The notes under the pieces: generated by a model
Told to the model about the DNA's origin: nothing
Databases searched by the model: none
Seen by the model: the letters and a program-made list of their open reading frames with translations, nothing else
Shown here: piece after piece, positions 12,092 to 24,449 of the stretch
How positions within the stretch are numbered: position 1 is the stretch's first letter
Layout: every line of letters starts with the position of its first letter
From: Branchiostoma floridae
Lineage: Eukaryota; Chordata; Leptocardii; Amphioxiformes; Branchiostomatidae
Length of the DNA: 64,000 bases
Assembly: GCF_000003815.2 (NCBI RefSeq)
Contig: NC_049984.1
Coordinates: 27,472,008-27,536,007 of the forward strand
Direction: 5' to 3'
Position numbers and translations under genes: made by a program

Positions 12092-12830
12092 TGTAACGGA
12101 TAGAAAATAGTGAATTATACTTTATGTTGAAATATAGTGTAACTTTGGTTTAGCTGTAGGTAACAGGAAGTGAGTAGAGGACATTGTAGTCATGGTCAGT
12201 TCCTGGAACAGGACAGGCCGGTTTGCCTCAGTAATAGGTCACCTATCTGGGTCAAATCCCAGTAGGGAAGGGTATTCCCAGTGTTCGGTTGTGACGTAGG
12301 ACAAGATAGATCATGCCCATATTTGGTACAGAGGAGCCCTGGGTTCCTTTTATGGACATGGAAGAACCTGGAAATCTTGGAAACCGTCTTATGACAAGAA
12401 ACTTAGGAATGTTGTGACTAATATTGTGTAGGAAGACTTCCTGTCTTCCTTGGTATATAAGGAGACAGAAACTCTCAGTCAGGGAGTTGCTGGAGGTAGT
12501 GGCTGGAGTCAGTTGACCAAAGATGTAGTCGGTTTGTGCAATGAGGTCAGTCCGTGTTGGTGACCGGTGACATTTGTCTGAAGTAAGTCTGTTCTGTAGT
12601 TAACACAACGCAATGTCCTAACGTAATAATGTTCTGAAGTAGTAATGTCCCAGTAACTTGTCATTATCTTTGTATTATCTGTGTCATATAGTCTGTGATA
12701 GCTCTGTTTGTGTTTAATATTATCTGTGTGAATAATCTGTATACAAGAACAAAGGACCCAGTGATCGAACATTATTTCTGCTTGATTATAGATATTTAAG
12801 GACGTTAAAGCAGAACTGGGTGTCGTTACA
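12092..12830 (+). mobile_element. Probable solo LTR
   Basis: The 739-bp segment starts TGTAACG and ends CGTTACA, a TG...CA pair with 7-bp inverted termini. About 370 bases in is a TATA-like TATATAAGG followed by a plausible initiator region, the usual U3/R layout. No tRNA-type primer site follows the right end and no polypurine tract precedes the left, so it is read as a solo LTR. Flanks are CTTAC and CTACC, not a perfect target duplication. It abuts the 5' splice site-like end of the coding segment at 12837. Confidence 0.6.
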
Positions 12831-12836
12831 CTACCT

Positions 12837-13960
12837 TTGAAAACTATTTCTTTACATTCAAATCTTACACCTTGTACTTCTGCTTCACAAAGAAGGTTCA
12901 ATGTATTATGCAATTGTGATGAAATAGGCAATCTGTGCCTCACATTTGGGGAAATGTCACCGTCAGTACAAACGTTTGTCTTCCCACTGATTAATTGATA
13001 CTTAGACATGTTATTCTTTTCCCTTGTTATTACATACAGGTAACTTGTAAAAATGAGTCAAATGAATCAGGTTCCACTGCATTTGTAACTGTCAGTCATT
13101 TTCATTTATTCTTTCTTGAATTACGCCTTTACAGTATGTTGCTAGTGAAAGTCTGTTTAAGTCTGATGAAAATGGGACCTTAGCTTTACATGAAGCCTAC
13201 TTTGCCCGTATTTTCTCATCTAAAGACTTAAGAAATGTGTCTCAATATTCTTAATGTTTCAGGTTTAGGCTATGGCGCTTTGGTTTCCTCGGCTTTTTGT
13301 TTCGTCGCCTTCATTTGTACCTTGGTGTGTTATCTGTTGTTGCGTTGCCAGTTCAAATTTAGTTCGGTTCTATATTAATTGTATATTACTTCATCTAGAT
13401 CGGTGACACCCTCTCTGTCAGAATATAAATTGTCATGGCACCCTTCTTGCTCCACCGCATGTTTTTCTCGATTGAGTCTTTGATATGCTCTATACCAAGA
13501 GACTTCATAGACTGCATTAATCTCAAGGAGAGGTCTGTCATACTTAGTACCCTTGGATTGTTGAAGAGATAATTCCGTATGAATTGGAATACGCAGTATC
13601 CAAAGCAGACTCAAATGGATGTTGCCTTATATCCCCTTCATTGTCACATGGTCCCGTACTTCTAGAGTATGCTCGGTAGCATGATCTGTGGTATTGGCCT
13701 TCTGCTGTTATAAGGTCTCTGGGAGCCAGACTTATCATTCTGAAATCCATTTTTGTTTCTGTGGCCTGTCGTATCTTCTTATCGGATGGTGGAACTTGTG
13801 GGGTGGCGTAATTAAGCAGAAGACAATCAGTCAGACTTCTAGGACATGGGTACTTCTCTGCATAGGTGAATGCATAAAGGTCCTGGCCTAGATTGAATAG
13901 ATTACAAAGCTTCGTTAGTACATAAGGTACAAAGGGCTCTGACCATTCGTCTCGTACAAA
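12837..13960 (-). pseudogene. Decayed element-type protein with YHRSCYR motif
   Basis: The frame from 13960 reads QDLYAFTYAEKYPCPRSL, then FRMISLAPRDLITAEGQYHR and SCYRAYSR. A D-x-R...D-L-x-x-A-E-x-x-Y-H-x-x-C-Y-R-x-Y segment like this occurs in many uncharacterised, repetitive invertebrate proteins. Further frames (13614-13375 and 13009-12837) contain IEHIKDSIEKNMRWS and NLLCEAEVQGVRFECKEI and probably continue it after frame changes. The last piece ends at a GT donor-like site directly beside the LTR. There are multiple frame breaks, so it is a pseudogene. Function unknown. Confidence 0.4.
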
Positions 13961-13975
13961 CTGTATTAGATTATA

Positions 13976-16900
13976 ACTTACATTTAGGATTGAGGTTCAC
14001 TGGTTTGTCTCCACCTGCGCTGCCGTACTTAGCCTTACGATTAAACAGAGACGCCAGAACTTCCGTGTGTTTTCTGGCCTTTGTGGTGCTGGGCTTCATG
14101 GGCTTCCGGGATTTTTCTGTAGTGTAATACATAAAAATGGGATTGCTTTAACAAGATGCTGAGATCAGACACTGCATGTCCTCTCCATCTACTATATTAT
14201 CTAATCTATCTATACTGAGACTATACTATAAAGGGTGGTTTTAACAGATACAGAGGTGTGAAACATTAATATGTCATCCTGATAATGATATGCTGGGAGT
14301 GTTGTTATTCATGCAAGGTGTATGAAAAATTGTTGGCATGGTGCGAAAAGTTGGAACAATATTTTCACACTGACAGAAAGAAAGTGGGGACTTTGGGGAC
14401 TGTGCCTCTGGCTCAGTGGGGGCTGGTTCAGCTTTGTTAGTTAGTTGGGTGTGTTGGATGTTCTTAGTTATCAGTTGCTGACGTAAGGAATGGCACTAAC
14501 AAAGCCAGGTAGGTTTTGAGGTCGCAGACTTGCACAAAGCAGATGTTTCTGAAAAGTGTATAAAAGTTGTAAGGATTTGTCAAAACAAGCACTATGCCAA
14601 TTTTACATATATTGAAATATGTTACATTTCTCTAGCCTCTTATTGCATAAAAAAAAGGGGCGCGGCCACCGCCTGGTCCCCATCGCCCACGGCCTGGCGC
14701 ACTGCCTGGTCCCCAGCGTCCACCTGGTCCGTGTCCACCTGGCCCCCCGCATCCATGTGCACCTGGCACACAGAGTCCCCTTGAATATTCAATAAATACT
14801 TAAAGAGTAGAATGAGCGCAAGGTGTTCTGAGATTGACCACATAAAAAGAAAAATCAGTGAGTAATTTTAACTTACGTGAGTCAGCAAGTGTGTTTGTAT
14901 CTACATAGCGGGTAGACTGCCGCCCTTCTACTGAACAAATCAGTATGCGAGTAAGGATATCAGCATCTAAATGTGGAAAACCAAAATTCCAGAACGAAAA
15001 AAGGCAGTAAACCGAATTGTCATTCAGAAAACATTCTAGTAGTCAACCAATGACACATGACCAGAAAACTGAGAATTGATTGTTTTAGTTCTTACCAGGT
15101 GGTGTTGGACTGTGGTGTTTTTCATCCTGTCCAGGTTGTTGTAGGATAGATGTTCTGGTGAGGTGATGTGGCTCCTCAAACCAAACATACAACCAGAATG
15201 GCTCTCCGCGCTTTGCTAAGAAATAAAGATCAATAGATATCAATAATATAATATAATATTATGATATGGCAAATGTAGTTAGACACAACGTCATTGTTGT
15301 AAATTTGCATATACTTACTGAAGCCTGCTGGTCGACCTCGCAATCATAAAGATGGACTGGGTTATCAGAGAAACGCGCATATCAGTCAACGTATTTGAGC
15401 ATGAGCACTGTTTGACATTAGTGATTGATCTCCAAACAAACAAGGCGGTGCTTGTGGTAAGAGTAGAAGGCGGAAAAAAGGAGAGAATTATGTGCCTGTT
15501 CATTTTATATTACTTTTTTGTTTTGTTTTGTTATTTTATCAAGCAGCTACCGACGCACTGGAAGCAGCAACCTCACTCCTCACTGTGGAAAGAAATGAAG
15601 GAAATTGACAGATTTTACAGTATATGTAAACTGCAGTATTGACTAGATGATGATGATGATTGACCAGCAATGTGACACTTGCAGGGAGTAGAAATGTCTC
15701 TTCAATTATTCAACAATTAAACATCTTGGCGGAAAAGTGTGATAAAATTCTTACCACATATAGACAGCAATGTCCGCACCAAACAGGTGCCAGGACTCGA
15801 CAACGAACAAGTCTGATGAAGCGAACAGGTTGAAGTCAGCAGCCGTTGCGCTACAAGCAAAAGGTTTAAAAAAAAACAAAGAATACTAAAATACCGTAAA
15901 TGCAGAAACTTTCGCGGTGGTTTAATGTTCGCGGCTTGGACGGTGGCCGCTTCACCGCGAACTTAAAACCACCGGGAACATTTTCCATGGCAATAAGATA
16001 CTACATGGTACCGTGTGATGGGGCTAACACAAACCGAGCAAAATCCGTTTTACCTTGAAATTAAATCCCCAAGAACTTCAATGCATCAACAGTAATAAAT
16101 GTCTCATCTGAGCAACACCCCTAATTAAGAAAAATCAAGGCAAAAAATTCCTAAACAAACTATAGACTCAATTTATCATCACAATTTACTTACGAAGCGT
16201 TGAGCTGTGAGGCAAACTCATAGCTGACCTCCTGGACCTGGCTAAAGCGGTAAATCAGGTCCTTCACGTCCTTGGGATTGTCCACGAAGTTGTGGTGATC
16301 AACAAACTGTATGATGTGCATAGAAAAATAGCATGTGAATTTGTCATTCCCTTGTTCAGTTACAAGCATTTGCCACCAAAAAGATACAAAAATAGAATTT
16401 ATGCAGCAGTATCAAGATCACAAAATGGTCACAAGGGCTCCAAATTGCCTATCTAATAAAGGATAAAAATATCCACAGATTAAAGAAAAAGACGACATGC
16501 ATCTGCACTAGTGAAATGCTTCACCTTCTTATGCTGCCTCCTTGATGTTAACAAACCCAATACTAAGTTTTGATTACCAACTATAACATAGAATGTCAGT
16601 ATAGTAACATGCATGTGACAACTAGAATGACTGATGATGCATTGTGAAATACAGTATGGACTCAGAAAGCCAAAATCAAGGAAATGTTTCCTCAACGAAA
16701 ACAAATAAAGGTGGCTTTTGCTCTGTTCCTTATGAACGATCCAAATTGTTATTTTAATAATAAACGTAATACTGAATTCTGAGTGTTTCTAAAGCTACTG
16801 GTATGTAAGGCAGATGCCGTTACCGAAACCCCAGTATACATCTATTGTTTGTAACTCAATAATGAACCCTGGCTTAACTTGTTTACATTTGTATACATTG

Positions 16901-17919
16901 AAGAAAATTTTGATATCGTTCACATGATCGCATGTGTGTTGTTTTTGCATCACTCCTTGTTCTTTATATCTTACAATGTATTTCGAAGTCGGCCGTGAAA
17001 ATTACAAGTATGCATTTGGGGAGGGGGGCACATTTGTAACATACACATCCGCGGAGCAGTAGATTCGCGGCACAATGGTCTCCGCAAATACCGCGAAACT
17101 AAAAGCACCCCGGAAATCACAGTATGGAGAGCAGTGACCAAGCCGACATACTTTTAAAAAAGAGAAGGTGTCCTTCACAGTTTGAGTGGTTCAAAACTAC
17201 ATCTATTTTCGCCATACCTGGGGCAATTGCTATAAATTGAGGCCCTGTCTGGAATTATGAAGATTGTCCATGTTTGGTTACAGACCTCGTTGGAGATAAA
17301 GGTTGTGGCTTTTCCATATTTCCACCATATCATAACGTAATGCTTATCAATGGAAAGACAAAGGTACAGGTCAAATTTGGGCCCCTTGTATGAGACCTAG
17401 GTACTGTAGCAGACATACTCTTTTTTGATCTTAAGAACTACATGTGCTATAATCTTGACATTTAGATAGAAGATAGCGGGTAACATAAGGGGAGAATCTT
17501 ATTTGGATTGAGATCATGTCATGGTCAGCGCTGTAGTTATATCTGCTTGGATGGACTGTTATGGTTGACAGTGACCTTGAGATAGCATACCACAACTTTG
17601 TACCCACCCGTAGCCTCCATGCATCCATTTGCTGTGTATAACTTGTTGGCGACGGTCGGATGGTTGTTAATGTCTTCCAGCAGGTCTGTCTGTAACATAA
17701 TTATTAATGGACATATTTAATTCTATTGACATTGATATAACAAATGTCATGTAACAATATGGTTATAATTGGATGTATATTTTGTTATACATGCTTAAAC
17801 ATGGTTTTATTTGTGGTTTTTATAAAATGATAATCGGTTGCATGTACCATGAGTTTGTTTCCTCGGGCTTTGTGCAGGCTTATTCTTGGAAACTCTTGTC
17901 CGTCGTTGGTATCATTTAG
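13976..17919 (-). CDS. Exon blocks of an unrecognised multi-exon gene
   Basis: Minus-strand blocks with splice-like borders lie at 17919-17848 (EFPRISLHKARGNKLM), 17689-about 17604 (LLEDINNHPTVANKLYTANG), 16306-16194 (FVDHHNFVDNPKDVKDLIYR), 15850-15755 (DLFVVESWHLFGADIAVYMW), 15215-15096 (EPFWLYVWFEEPHHLTRTS), 14966-14877 (ADILTRILICSVEGRQSTRY) and 14116-about 13976 (a basic tail, RKPMKPSTTKARKHTEVLAS). The last three join in phase and end at a TAA. The joins at 17604/16306 and 15755/15215 are out of phase, so small exons are missing or the gene is decaying. The acidic and aromatic helices suggest a soluble globular protein. I do not recognise the family. Confidence 0.45.
15911..15978. repeat. 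Imperfect inverted repeat with CGCGG motifs
   Basis: TTCGCGGTGGTTTAATGTTC at 15911-15930 pairs with the reverse complement of 15954-15978, leaving a short loop. A related CG-rich sequence, TTTCGCGGTATTTGCGG read on the minus strand, lies near 17100. The two may be ends or copies of one MITE family within the introns of the unknown gene. Confidence 0.5.
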
Positions 17920-18489
17920 CTGAAATAAAGCATATGTACTGTAAGATCATTTTGATGGTAATTGGATCAGAAGGTTTTTGCACCCGTTGATATAGTGTTA
18001 TTTTCGACAGATAGGAGTTTTTAGCTAAGACCTACCCCCATGTTGATATTTTTATAGTCCTTCCTTCCTCAGCTAGGTAAAAATGTTCAAGAGTGCAAGA
18101 AGACACTTCCCTTCCGTTCGGATATTATCTTTGTGTTATACTTTTTCAGGATTTTCGTTTCGAAGCAGATCTGTCTCTCCAAGTAGAAGAGATTTTAAAG
18201 GTTGACAATGCTGCACAATACAGGCTGAATGTTTGTTAATAGACCAAAGCTATGTTATTCTTATGATAAACAAACAACACCTATCATCATTTATAGATTT
18301 GCGCCACGAAACTGAGAGCGCCACGCCCCCTTATTCTACTCATTGCTTGTGGAGTGTGAACGGATTGACGGAAGCTAAGTTCAGTAGTACATATATTTTG
18401 GTCTTTTTATTGGCCCTGAGGTGGTAATAACTGAGATATAATTGTCTAGAAATAGGTAGAACATGGCAACAAGATCGACAGCACGATTC

Positions 18490-19660
18490 GAGTAACCAAT
18501 CCGGAGTAAGGATAGAGCGCCAACGAGAGGCAGAGTCCACCTGTCGCCTCTCTCTAGCAAACTGAACTACTTCCAACTCTGATGGTCCTACTGACAACTG
18601 TGGGGGTGGAGGTGGACTCCTCATAAAACATATTACTTTACACTTGGATACACATTACTTTACAATGTGATGTGCAATTCAATTGATAGCTAAGATGCAG
18701 AAAAAAATAATTAGACTGCTGTTATCTGTGCAACCCCTTATCAAAGTTACCATCAGATCAATGCAACTGTAATACATTTAACGCATCGGCCGGTTTGCGC
18801 CATAGAATAAATTGTAATAACTGAAGTCAGAGATCATCAATCATCAAGACTAAACCTAAAGTGGATCTTTAGATATCAGAATGATACAGTAACTTACGTT
18901 TGTGTAGGTTGCAGACGTAAAATTGTTAGCTGATAGCTGGTTTCCTTGATGTTGTCTGGTGCAATTCGTTGACTATGTACGAACATGCTAATCGATTCTG
19001 CCTCAGTGCAGTTCTCCAAGTGCTGTCTCATTTGCCTTTGGTTGAACTGTACTATGAATGGATCGGTTTCCTTTACAGTAACAGGGATTACTCCATCTTG
19101 CTCTTCAGTAAAACTGTCAAACATTAGTGAGTTGCTGTCGCAGCTCAGCATTTATAGATGGACTTGTTGCTGATCTGCCTGGAGTACCACTGTATCTCGT
19201 AACCCATCAATGCATGTGCTTGGCATTGCAACAATAAGTTCAGCCATTGCTCTAGCTGTATGAGCACTCTGTCCTCTCGTGTCAAACCGATGTTGTTGAT
19301 CGTAACCCATTTACCATTCTCCTACATCTATTCAGTTGTTTCAGCATCCAAGTCTCGATGTGTGTCACTGTTGTCTCCAGCTCTTTCTTTTGCTCCACAG
19401 TAGTATCCAGGCTCACATTGACCTGAAAGGTAGACCTCATCATTTCCGCATGATGGCCAACCAACCCTCCTTGATCCTCCGCCTTCCACTTTCGGCGCTT
19501 GGCCAGCCGCCCAATTTGCAACAGCCATGAGTCGTAGTGGGCACTTCGCCCTGAGTTGGCCAAGAGGGAATCACACTTTGCCTCCATTTTTCTCTCGTCC
19601 TTGATCACATCAACACAGCTTCCCTTCCGTCAAATCCGCTGTGACCCACTTCCGACACCA
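18490..19660 (-). other. Unrecognised coding-like minus-strand fragments
   Basis: Open minus-strand pieces lie at 18624-18490 (Pro-rich start, then SELEVVQFARERRQVDSASR), 19151-18894 (TDPFIVQFNQRQMRQHLENC) and 19608-19282 (KMEAKCDSLLANSGRSAHYD and LLQIGRLAKRRKWKAEDQGG). The second and third have amphipathic helices and look like element-encoded protein. None matches a family I can name, and the frames do not join simply. Confidence 0.25.
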
Positions 19661-20439
19661 GTGTAACAACGGCAACCGTTTATACCCCAGGCCCTAGGCT
19701 CCCTCTCGACTGTCTCCGTACTCTTGTCTCAATGCGAACCTAAAGCGAGGAGTAAATTTCTGTTTGCTTTTCTAAGATTTCTGTAGGGTAATACGTGAAA
19801 GGATTGTCGGTAATTTGTAATGTTTTTATAGTATAATTTCTGCGCACTAAGTTATCCCCTAACTCTATCCATCTTGCTCTCAACTTGTCAAACCAATTTG
19901 CATGTATTTTAGAAAACTTGTCCTACGCTGACATGCCTGGCTCACTGAGATTCAGCGATACGTCCAGCACATGCATTACAGATATAGGAGCCACGTGGCT
20001 TCTTGTTTGTTGGGATCAGAGGCTTATCCAACAACAGGTCTCCTCGGTACTCGAGACCTTCCCTGGCCTTCTGGCATACCTTTTCAAACAAGGGGCATCG
20101 AAAATGCTATACTATAGTTTCGTAATCCCCTTTTAAAGCAGCCACTATAACAACACTAACCTGTAGAATAGAAGAGAGTAATAATTTTCAGGTTTCATTC
20201 AACTGATATAGCTGAGTATGCCCATTGTCGTCAATTCACCGTATTGGTGTGGTGGATCTGTATACGTAGGTCAACAGTAGGTGTGGATGGATCTTGGTGA
20301 CATTTTGCAGCAACCTGTTTGCTTTGCCGTAGAATGTGTCCAGTTTGTCCAAATGCCTCTGGGACTTTGCGCCTCAGCTCGACTTGGTTTTTTATTCTCA
20401 GTACACAGATATTAACCACCCGTCCGTCCGCTTCCACCC

Positions 20440-21548
20440 AAGTCCTTCTAACAGTAATTCATGATAAAATATCAAGACACGGAACTGTAATGTTTCAGCT
20501 GCCTTAGAATGCATCCAGTTTGCTATCTGTTTAACATCGAACTTTGCTAACAGATCTCGCTTGAACCAGGGAAACGACCATACTGCCTGCCTGCCTGATA
20601 GTCAAGGACTGGTCGTATTGCTGAACAAGCTTCAATATGTACTGAGTGGGGTACAAATTCAAATTTTCCTACTTTGACTCTTTTCTTGTCATCCAAAAAT
20701 GCAACCATGTCATTCTTTTTTGGTTTACTGTTGCCTCCTCTTCTCTTCTTCTGTGCTACACAGGGCTGCTGACTCTGTTCTCTCTTTTTTCCTTTGTTAG
20801 TTACCTATTGAAAAGATACATTTGAAAAACTATAAGGACAAACTATGGAACCACTGTGGCATTGCTACGTTGAAGTTCGTATCACAGAGAATCAAGATGC
20901 AACTTTGCCTTTTTCTATGAATAAAAGATTATAGGAGGATTTGCTTTACAATTATGATTAAAAAAAAATAAATGACCTATTGGCAAAGAAGGTTCTCTGA
21001 ACATTTTTGCTTCACAAAAAGTATCATCATCATGTCATGTTCATCTGCTATTTAGGTAGAGGATATGAGGTGATTGATTCACTGGGGTACTACAGTGTAT
21101 TTGAAATATTATGCATAAGATATATAGGATAAATACAGATATAACAGTAATGTAATTACTCACAGGAGGACAGTTGAGCTCCTTGTTTAGCAGCCTCTGC
21201 AGTGCTGTCCTCTGCCCTTCATCTGATGTTGGTGGAACAGGTGGCAAAGGCTGGAGGTTGTGGAGAAACCAGGATGGAGGTGGAGGATTGGTGGTGGATG
21301 GCTGTTGGATTATCTAAAAATGTCTGCCACTGCTGGTAGTTGAGATGGTCCCTCATTTTTTCGATTGATGATCTTAATTTCTTCAGGTCTTCTTCCTCGA
21401 AGTGTTGGCTCCACAAAGGATGGCTGTCCGGTTGGTATCTGCTGCTTGCCATCAACTTCCTTGAATAGTTGGAGATCTGGGTCCGTTGAGGATGGTCGCC
21501 ACACAGTGTCGGTTGACCACATCTTGTGCTGGATGTTGACGTGTTCAC
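20440..21548 (-). pseudogene. Unrecognised two-exon element-type protein, frameshifted
   Basis: A first block at about 21548-21172 carries EPTLRGRRPEEIKIINRKNE and a Pro-rich tail PPVPPTSDEGQRTALQRLLN, and ends at a GTGAGT donor. A second begins after an acceptor near 20806 with a basic region (QKKRRGGNSKPKKNDMVAFL), then VKVGKFEFVPHSVHIEAC and VLDYQAGRQYGRF. A one-base slip changes frame before FKRDLLAKFDVKQIANWMHS. Lys/Arg-rich N-terminus plus conserved-looking aromatic blocks suggests an element protein. I cannot name it. Confidence 0.35.
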
Positions 21549-21683
21549 TCCTATCTTTAGTAAACCTGAAAAAGAGGTAATCTTTTTGTGGGCTTGTTTG
21601 TCATCATGGAAATGATGTCATTAAGAAGCTGAAGTTTAGCATCATTTTTTTAGACTGGGGCAGCCGCTCACTATAAATGCTGT

Positions 21684-22056
21684 TAAGGCCACACCAATTT
21701 AATTTCTTGGTTCACGGATTCGCTCGCTCCGATTTTTTGGGAAAAAAAATAAAAATAAAAATTATCATTCAGCAAATTTTCACCATTAATGAAACCATTC
21801 ACCAAATTTCTGGTGTAGCAAATTGGCCTTTATATCATAAGCTCCTTAAAATCAACAAACAGGTGCTGTTACTGTACAGTAATAGTGGTTTTGTACTTTT
21901 TTTAAGCTGAAAACTTTTTATTCTTTATATTTTGGATTAGCCCTTACCTTTACCCCAACCATTTAACAATTTTTATTTTTATTTTTATTTCGCCCTTTCG
22001 CTCCATATTTCTTATGAAAAAATCCGTGAACCAAGGAATTAAATTGGTGTGGCCTA
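21684..22056. mobile_element. 373-bp MITE with long terminal inverted repeats
   Basis: The left end at 21684-21719 (TAAGGCCACACCAATTTAAT, then TCTTGGTTCACGGAT) is nearly the exact inverse of the right end at 22022-22056. The interior is A/T-rich simple sequence with no reading frame. The same right end recurs at 52050-52085. This is a typical non-autonomous DNA transposon whose parent is not in the window. Confidence 0.8.
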
Positions 22057-22791
22057 ACCATTGTTTGCCATTATTTGTCCCAATGAGCTCTCGTGCAAGC
22101 ACTTGCAATAAACGTGTTATTCTAGTAATATCCTAATCAACATATCCACGTACATCTCCCTGCCCCACCCTTCATTCAATATTTGATGATAGTTGAGGAA
22201 ATGAGCACACATTATATGTTCCTAAAGCCAGACAGAAGTGTAGCCAGTTCATATACCTGTACATATGAGGCTTGGAATGGCCTTCAATCGGGGCCAAATA
22301 ATCTGCGAAATCTAGTAAGAACAGGGCATAAAGAAAGGACTCTGTATACTGTATAACTACCATACTGACCCACTAAACCCTGAGCCTCAACAGCAGTGTT
22401 GGCTGTTACATGATAAGTTACGGAACCTTAAGAGTTTGTCTCTCCGATTGCCAACCAGACACTACAGTTGCATGTAACTGTAATTGTTGCAATATTTTCG
22501 ATTGACATTTTTTTTCTTTGTTTTATTACGATCTCCATTAGTGTACATTATCATGACACTACTCTTCCTGGAGTCATACATATATAATAAGATATAAATG
22601 AAATGCATGAAATGAAAAACAGCTTAACAACAAATGCGGATAAGTTAGCGTAAAATGATAAGCAGATGAAAGAAATTTCAAACTGGACATTAGGGCTTTA
22701 AGTTTTAAGGAGCGCTTTAGTCAAGAAGGGGGTATTATTTCCCTACAAATGGCAATTCCAAACCTTATAATACAAGTGAAAACTTCAACTT

Positions 22792-23996
22792 CTATATAAA
22801 GAACTCCAGAGGGTTGTTTGCGGTCATCAAAAAACGCATCTTGCGGATCGACTCCCATCCTCTGGAAAGGGTGAAGAATCTGCCCATGCCATAGAAATCT
22901 ACTACTGCCTCTTTTCTTGATTCAAGCGTGTTGTGATCATCAAGGAAACAGCCAAGTGTTGTTCTGCTGGCCAGTGACACTACTGCCTAGGCCGTCTGAC
23001 TCGGAACCATCGGTGTTGTTGTGTATCATCTTGTCTGATGTGAACAGCGCATCCATCAGGGCTCAGACTTTCGATGCTCTGTACTTGTCTGAAGGATTGG
23101 ACTCGAAGGAAGCGACCTGTGCGATGACAGGTGCTGGCACTGCCGCCAGGGTGCACCGATCAGAACTGTAATTGTAAGAAATCTAACAACATTCAAGAAT
23201 CATGTTTTGCACTGGCACTCACAACAGGGAAGTAATTTTATGAAATCATCGCATAGCAGCATTTCAGTATCTACTTCTTGTCATGGCTGGACATGTGAAC
23301 TATGTAACCAGCTTAAGTTTTATCAGTCAACTCAAGTTCTCATAACATTCTCAGACTGGAAGTCCCGATAGGATGTGGCGTTGGAAGGCTGGAAGCCCAG
23401 ACTTCTTCTGGTGTTTGAGTTTTGAATCTTGAGTCAAACGCAATTGCCTCCTCGAAGAAGTTTGTTACTTCTAGATCTTGGTAGCGTGTTTTCAGATCCT
23501 CCCAGATCACTCTCTTTATCTTCTTAGTGAACTCAGTGTCAATTGCATCATGGGTGCACAGGTGGTTTCTCAGCTTGTCCATCATTGGTTGAACTTGGCC
23601 AGATGTTGGCTGCGACAACCGCAGGATATTGTTCAAGAAAGCGAGCAACCATGGCATACGAACTGTTCCAGCGCGTGTTACAGTCAAGCAGCAAACTTTG
23701 GCGAGGGCGATCCAGGGCTTCCTGACCGCGCCCCTCCCGGATTCCTTGGCCACTGCCGCACTTGGCTTGTAGCTGTCGTTATCATCCTTGTCTTGACTTA
23801 TGGTGCTTGATTTGCCAGCTATCTCATCGTTGGCCACTGTCGCACTTGGCGTGTAGCTGTCTTTATCATCCTTGTCTTGACTTATGATGAATGATGTGTC
23901 AGCTATCTCATCATTGGGTATCTGGCAAGCAGGGTGTTCTTTGACCTGGTCAATGTTTACTCTTTGCAGTTTTGATGTTTTATTGTTCATCAACAC
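22792..23996 (-). pseudogene. hAT (ZBED-like) transposase remnant
   Basis: The 23996-23340 frame contains MMDKLRNHLCTHDAIDTEFT, then IKRVIWEDLKTRYQDLEV and AIAFDSRFK. A Leu-rich helix, a K-x-x-I-x-x-D-L-x-x-R-Y-x-D segment and an [A/S]-x-x-x-D-P/S-R-F-K motif in that order mark the C-terminal catalytic half of hAT transposases. An upstream part in the same frame has an Asp/Ser-rich repeat (ISQDKDDKDSY, ISQDKDDNDSY), perhaps a local duplication. Matching residues continue on the minus strand around 23160-22980 in other frames. The zinc-finger and dimerisation ends are missing. It is dead. Confidence 0.6.
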
Positions 23997-24449
23997 AACT
24001 GTCTTCCCCTTGACTTCCTGAACCGAAGCTCTTTTGGGGCATCTCTGCGACTTTGACTCTTTATATTTAAGGACTTTGATGCTTCACTCATTTCTCCGAC
24101 ATGTTTTGCACCTTGTGTGCAGCACATGTGAATGCGTAAACCGTCTTCTTTCTTGCGTTTTCCTTATTGGACAGGGTATCCCAGTCTGGAATCATGGATT
24201 CAAGCTTTTCCTCTTTCATTTTAAGAACAGTCTTGTAACTTTGGTTTCTATAGCAGCTCTATGCTTCATATGTGTCAGGATTTGACGTACATGTGCAAAA
24301 CTTGTATCCACCCCAGTCTTCAAATCCTCTTGGCGCCTATTTTGTAGTCAGTGTTAGTAATAGAAATGGGTCTCCACATATGTGATGATCATCATTTCCT
24401 TAAAATTGAGATAACATCCTACCTTTTGAATTTGTCCTTTTACAAAGCT

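Noticed and set aside
15352-15500. Plus-strand exon beginning MDWVIRETRISVNVFEHEH
   Set aside because: Protein-like, but it has only one plausible donor (GTAAGAG), no further exons and lies inside an opposite-strand gene; left unannotated.
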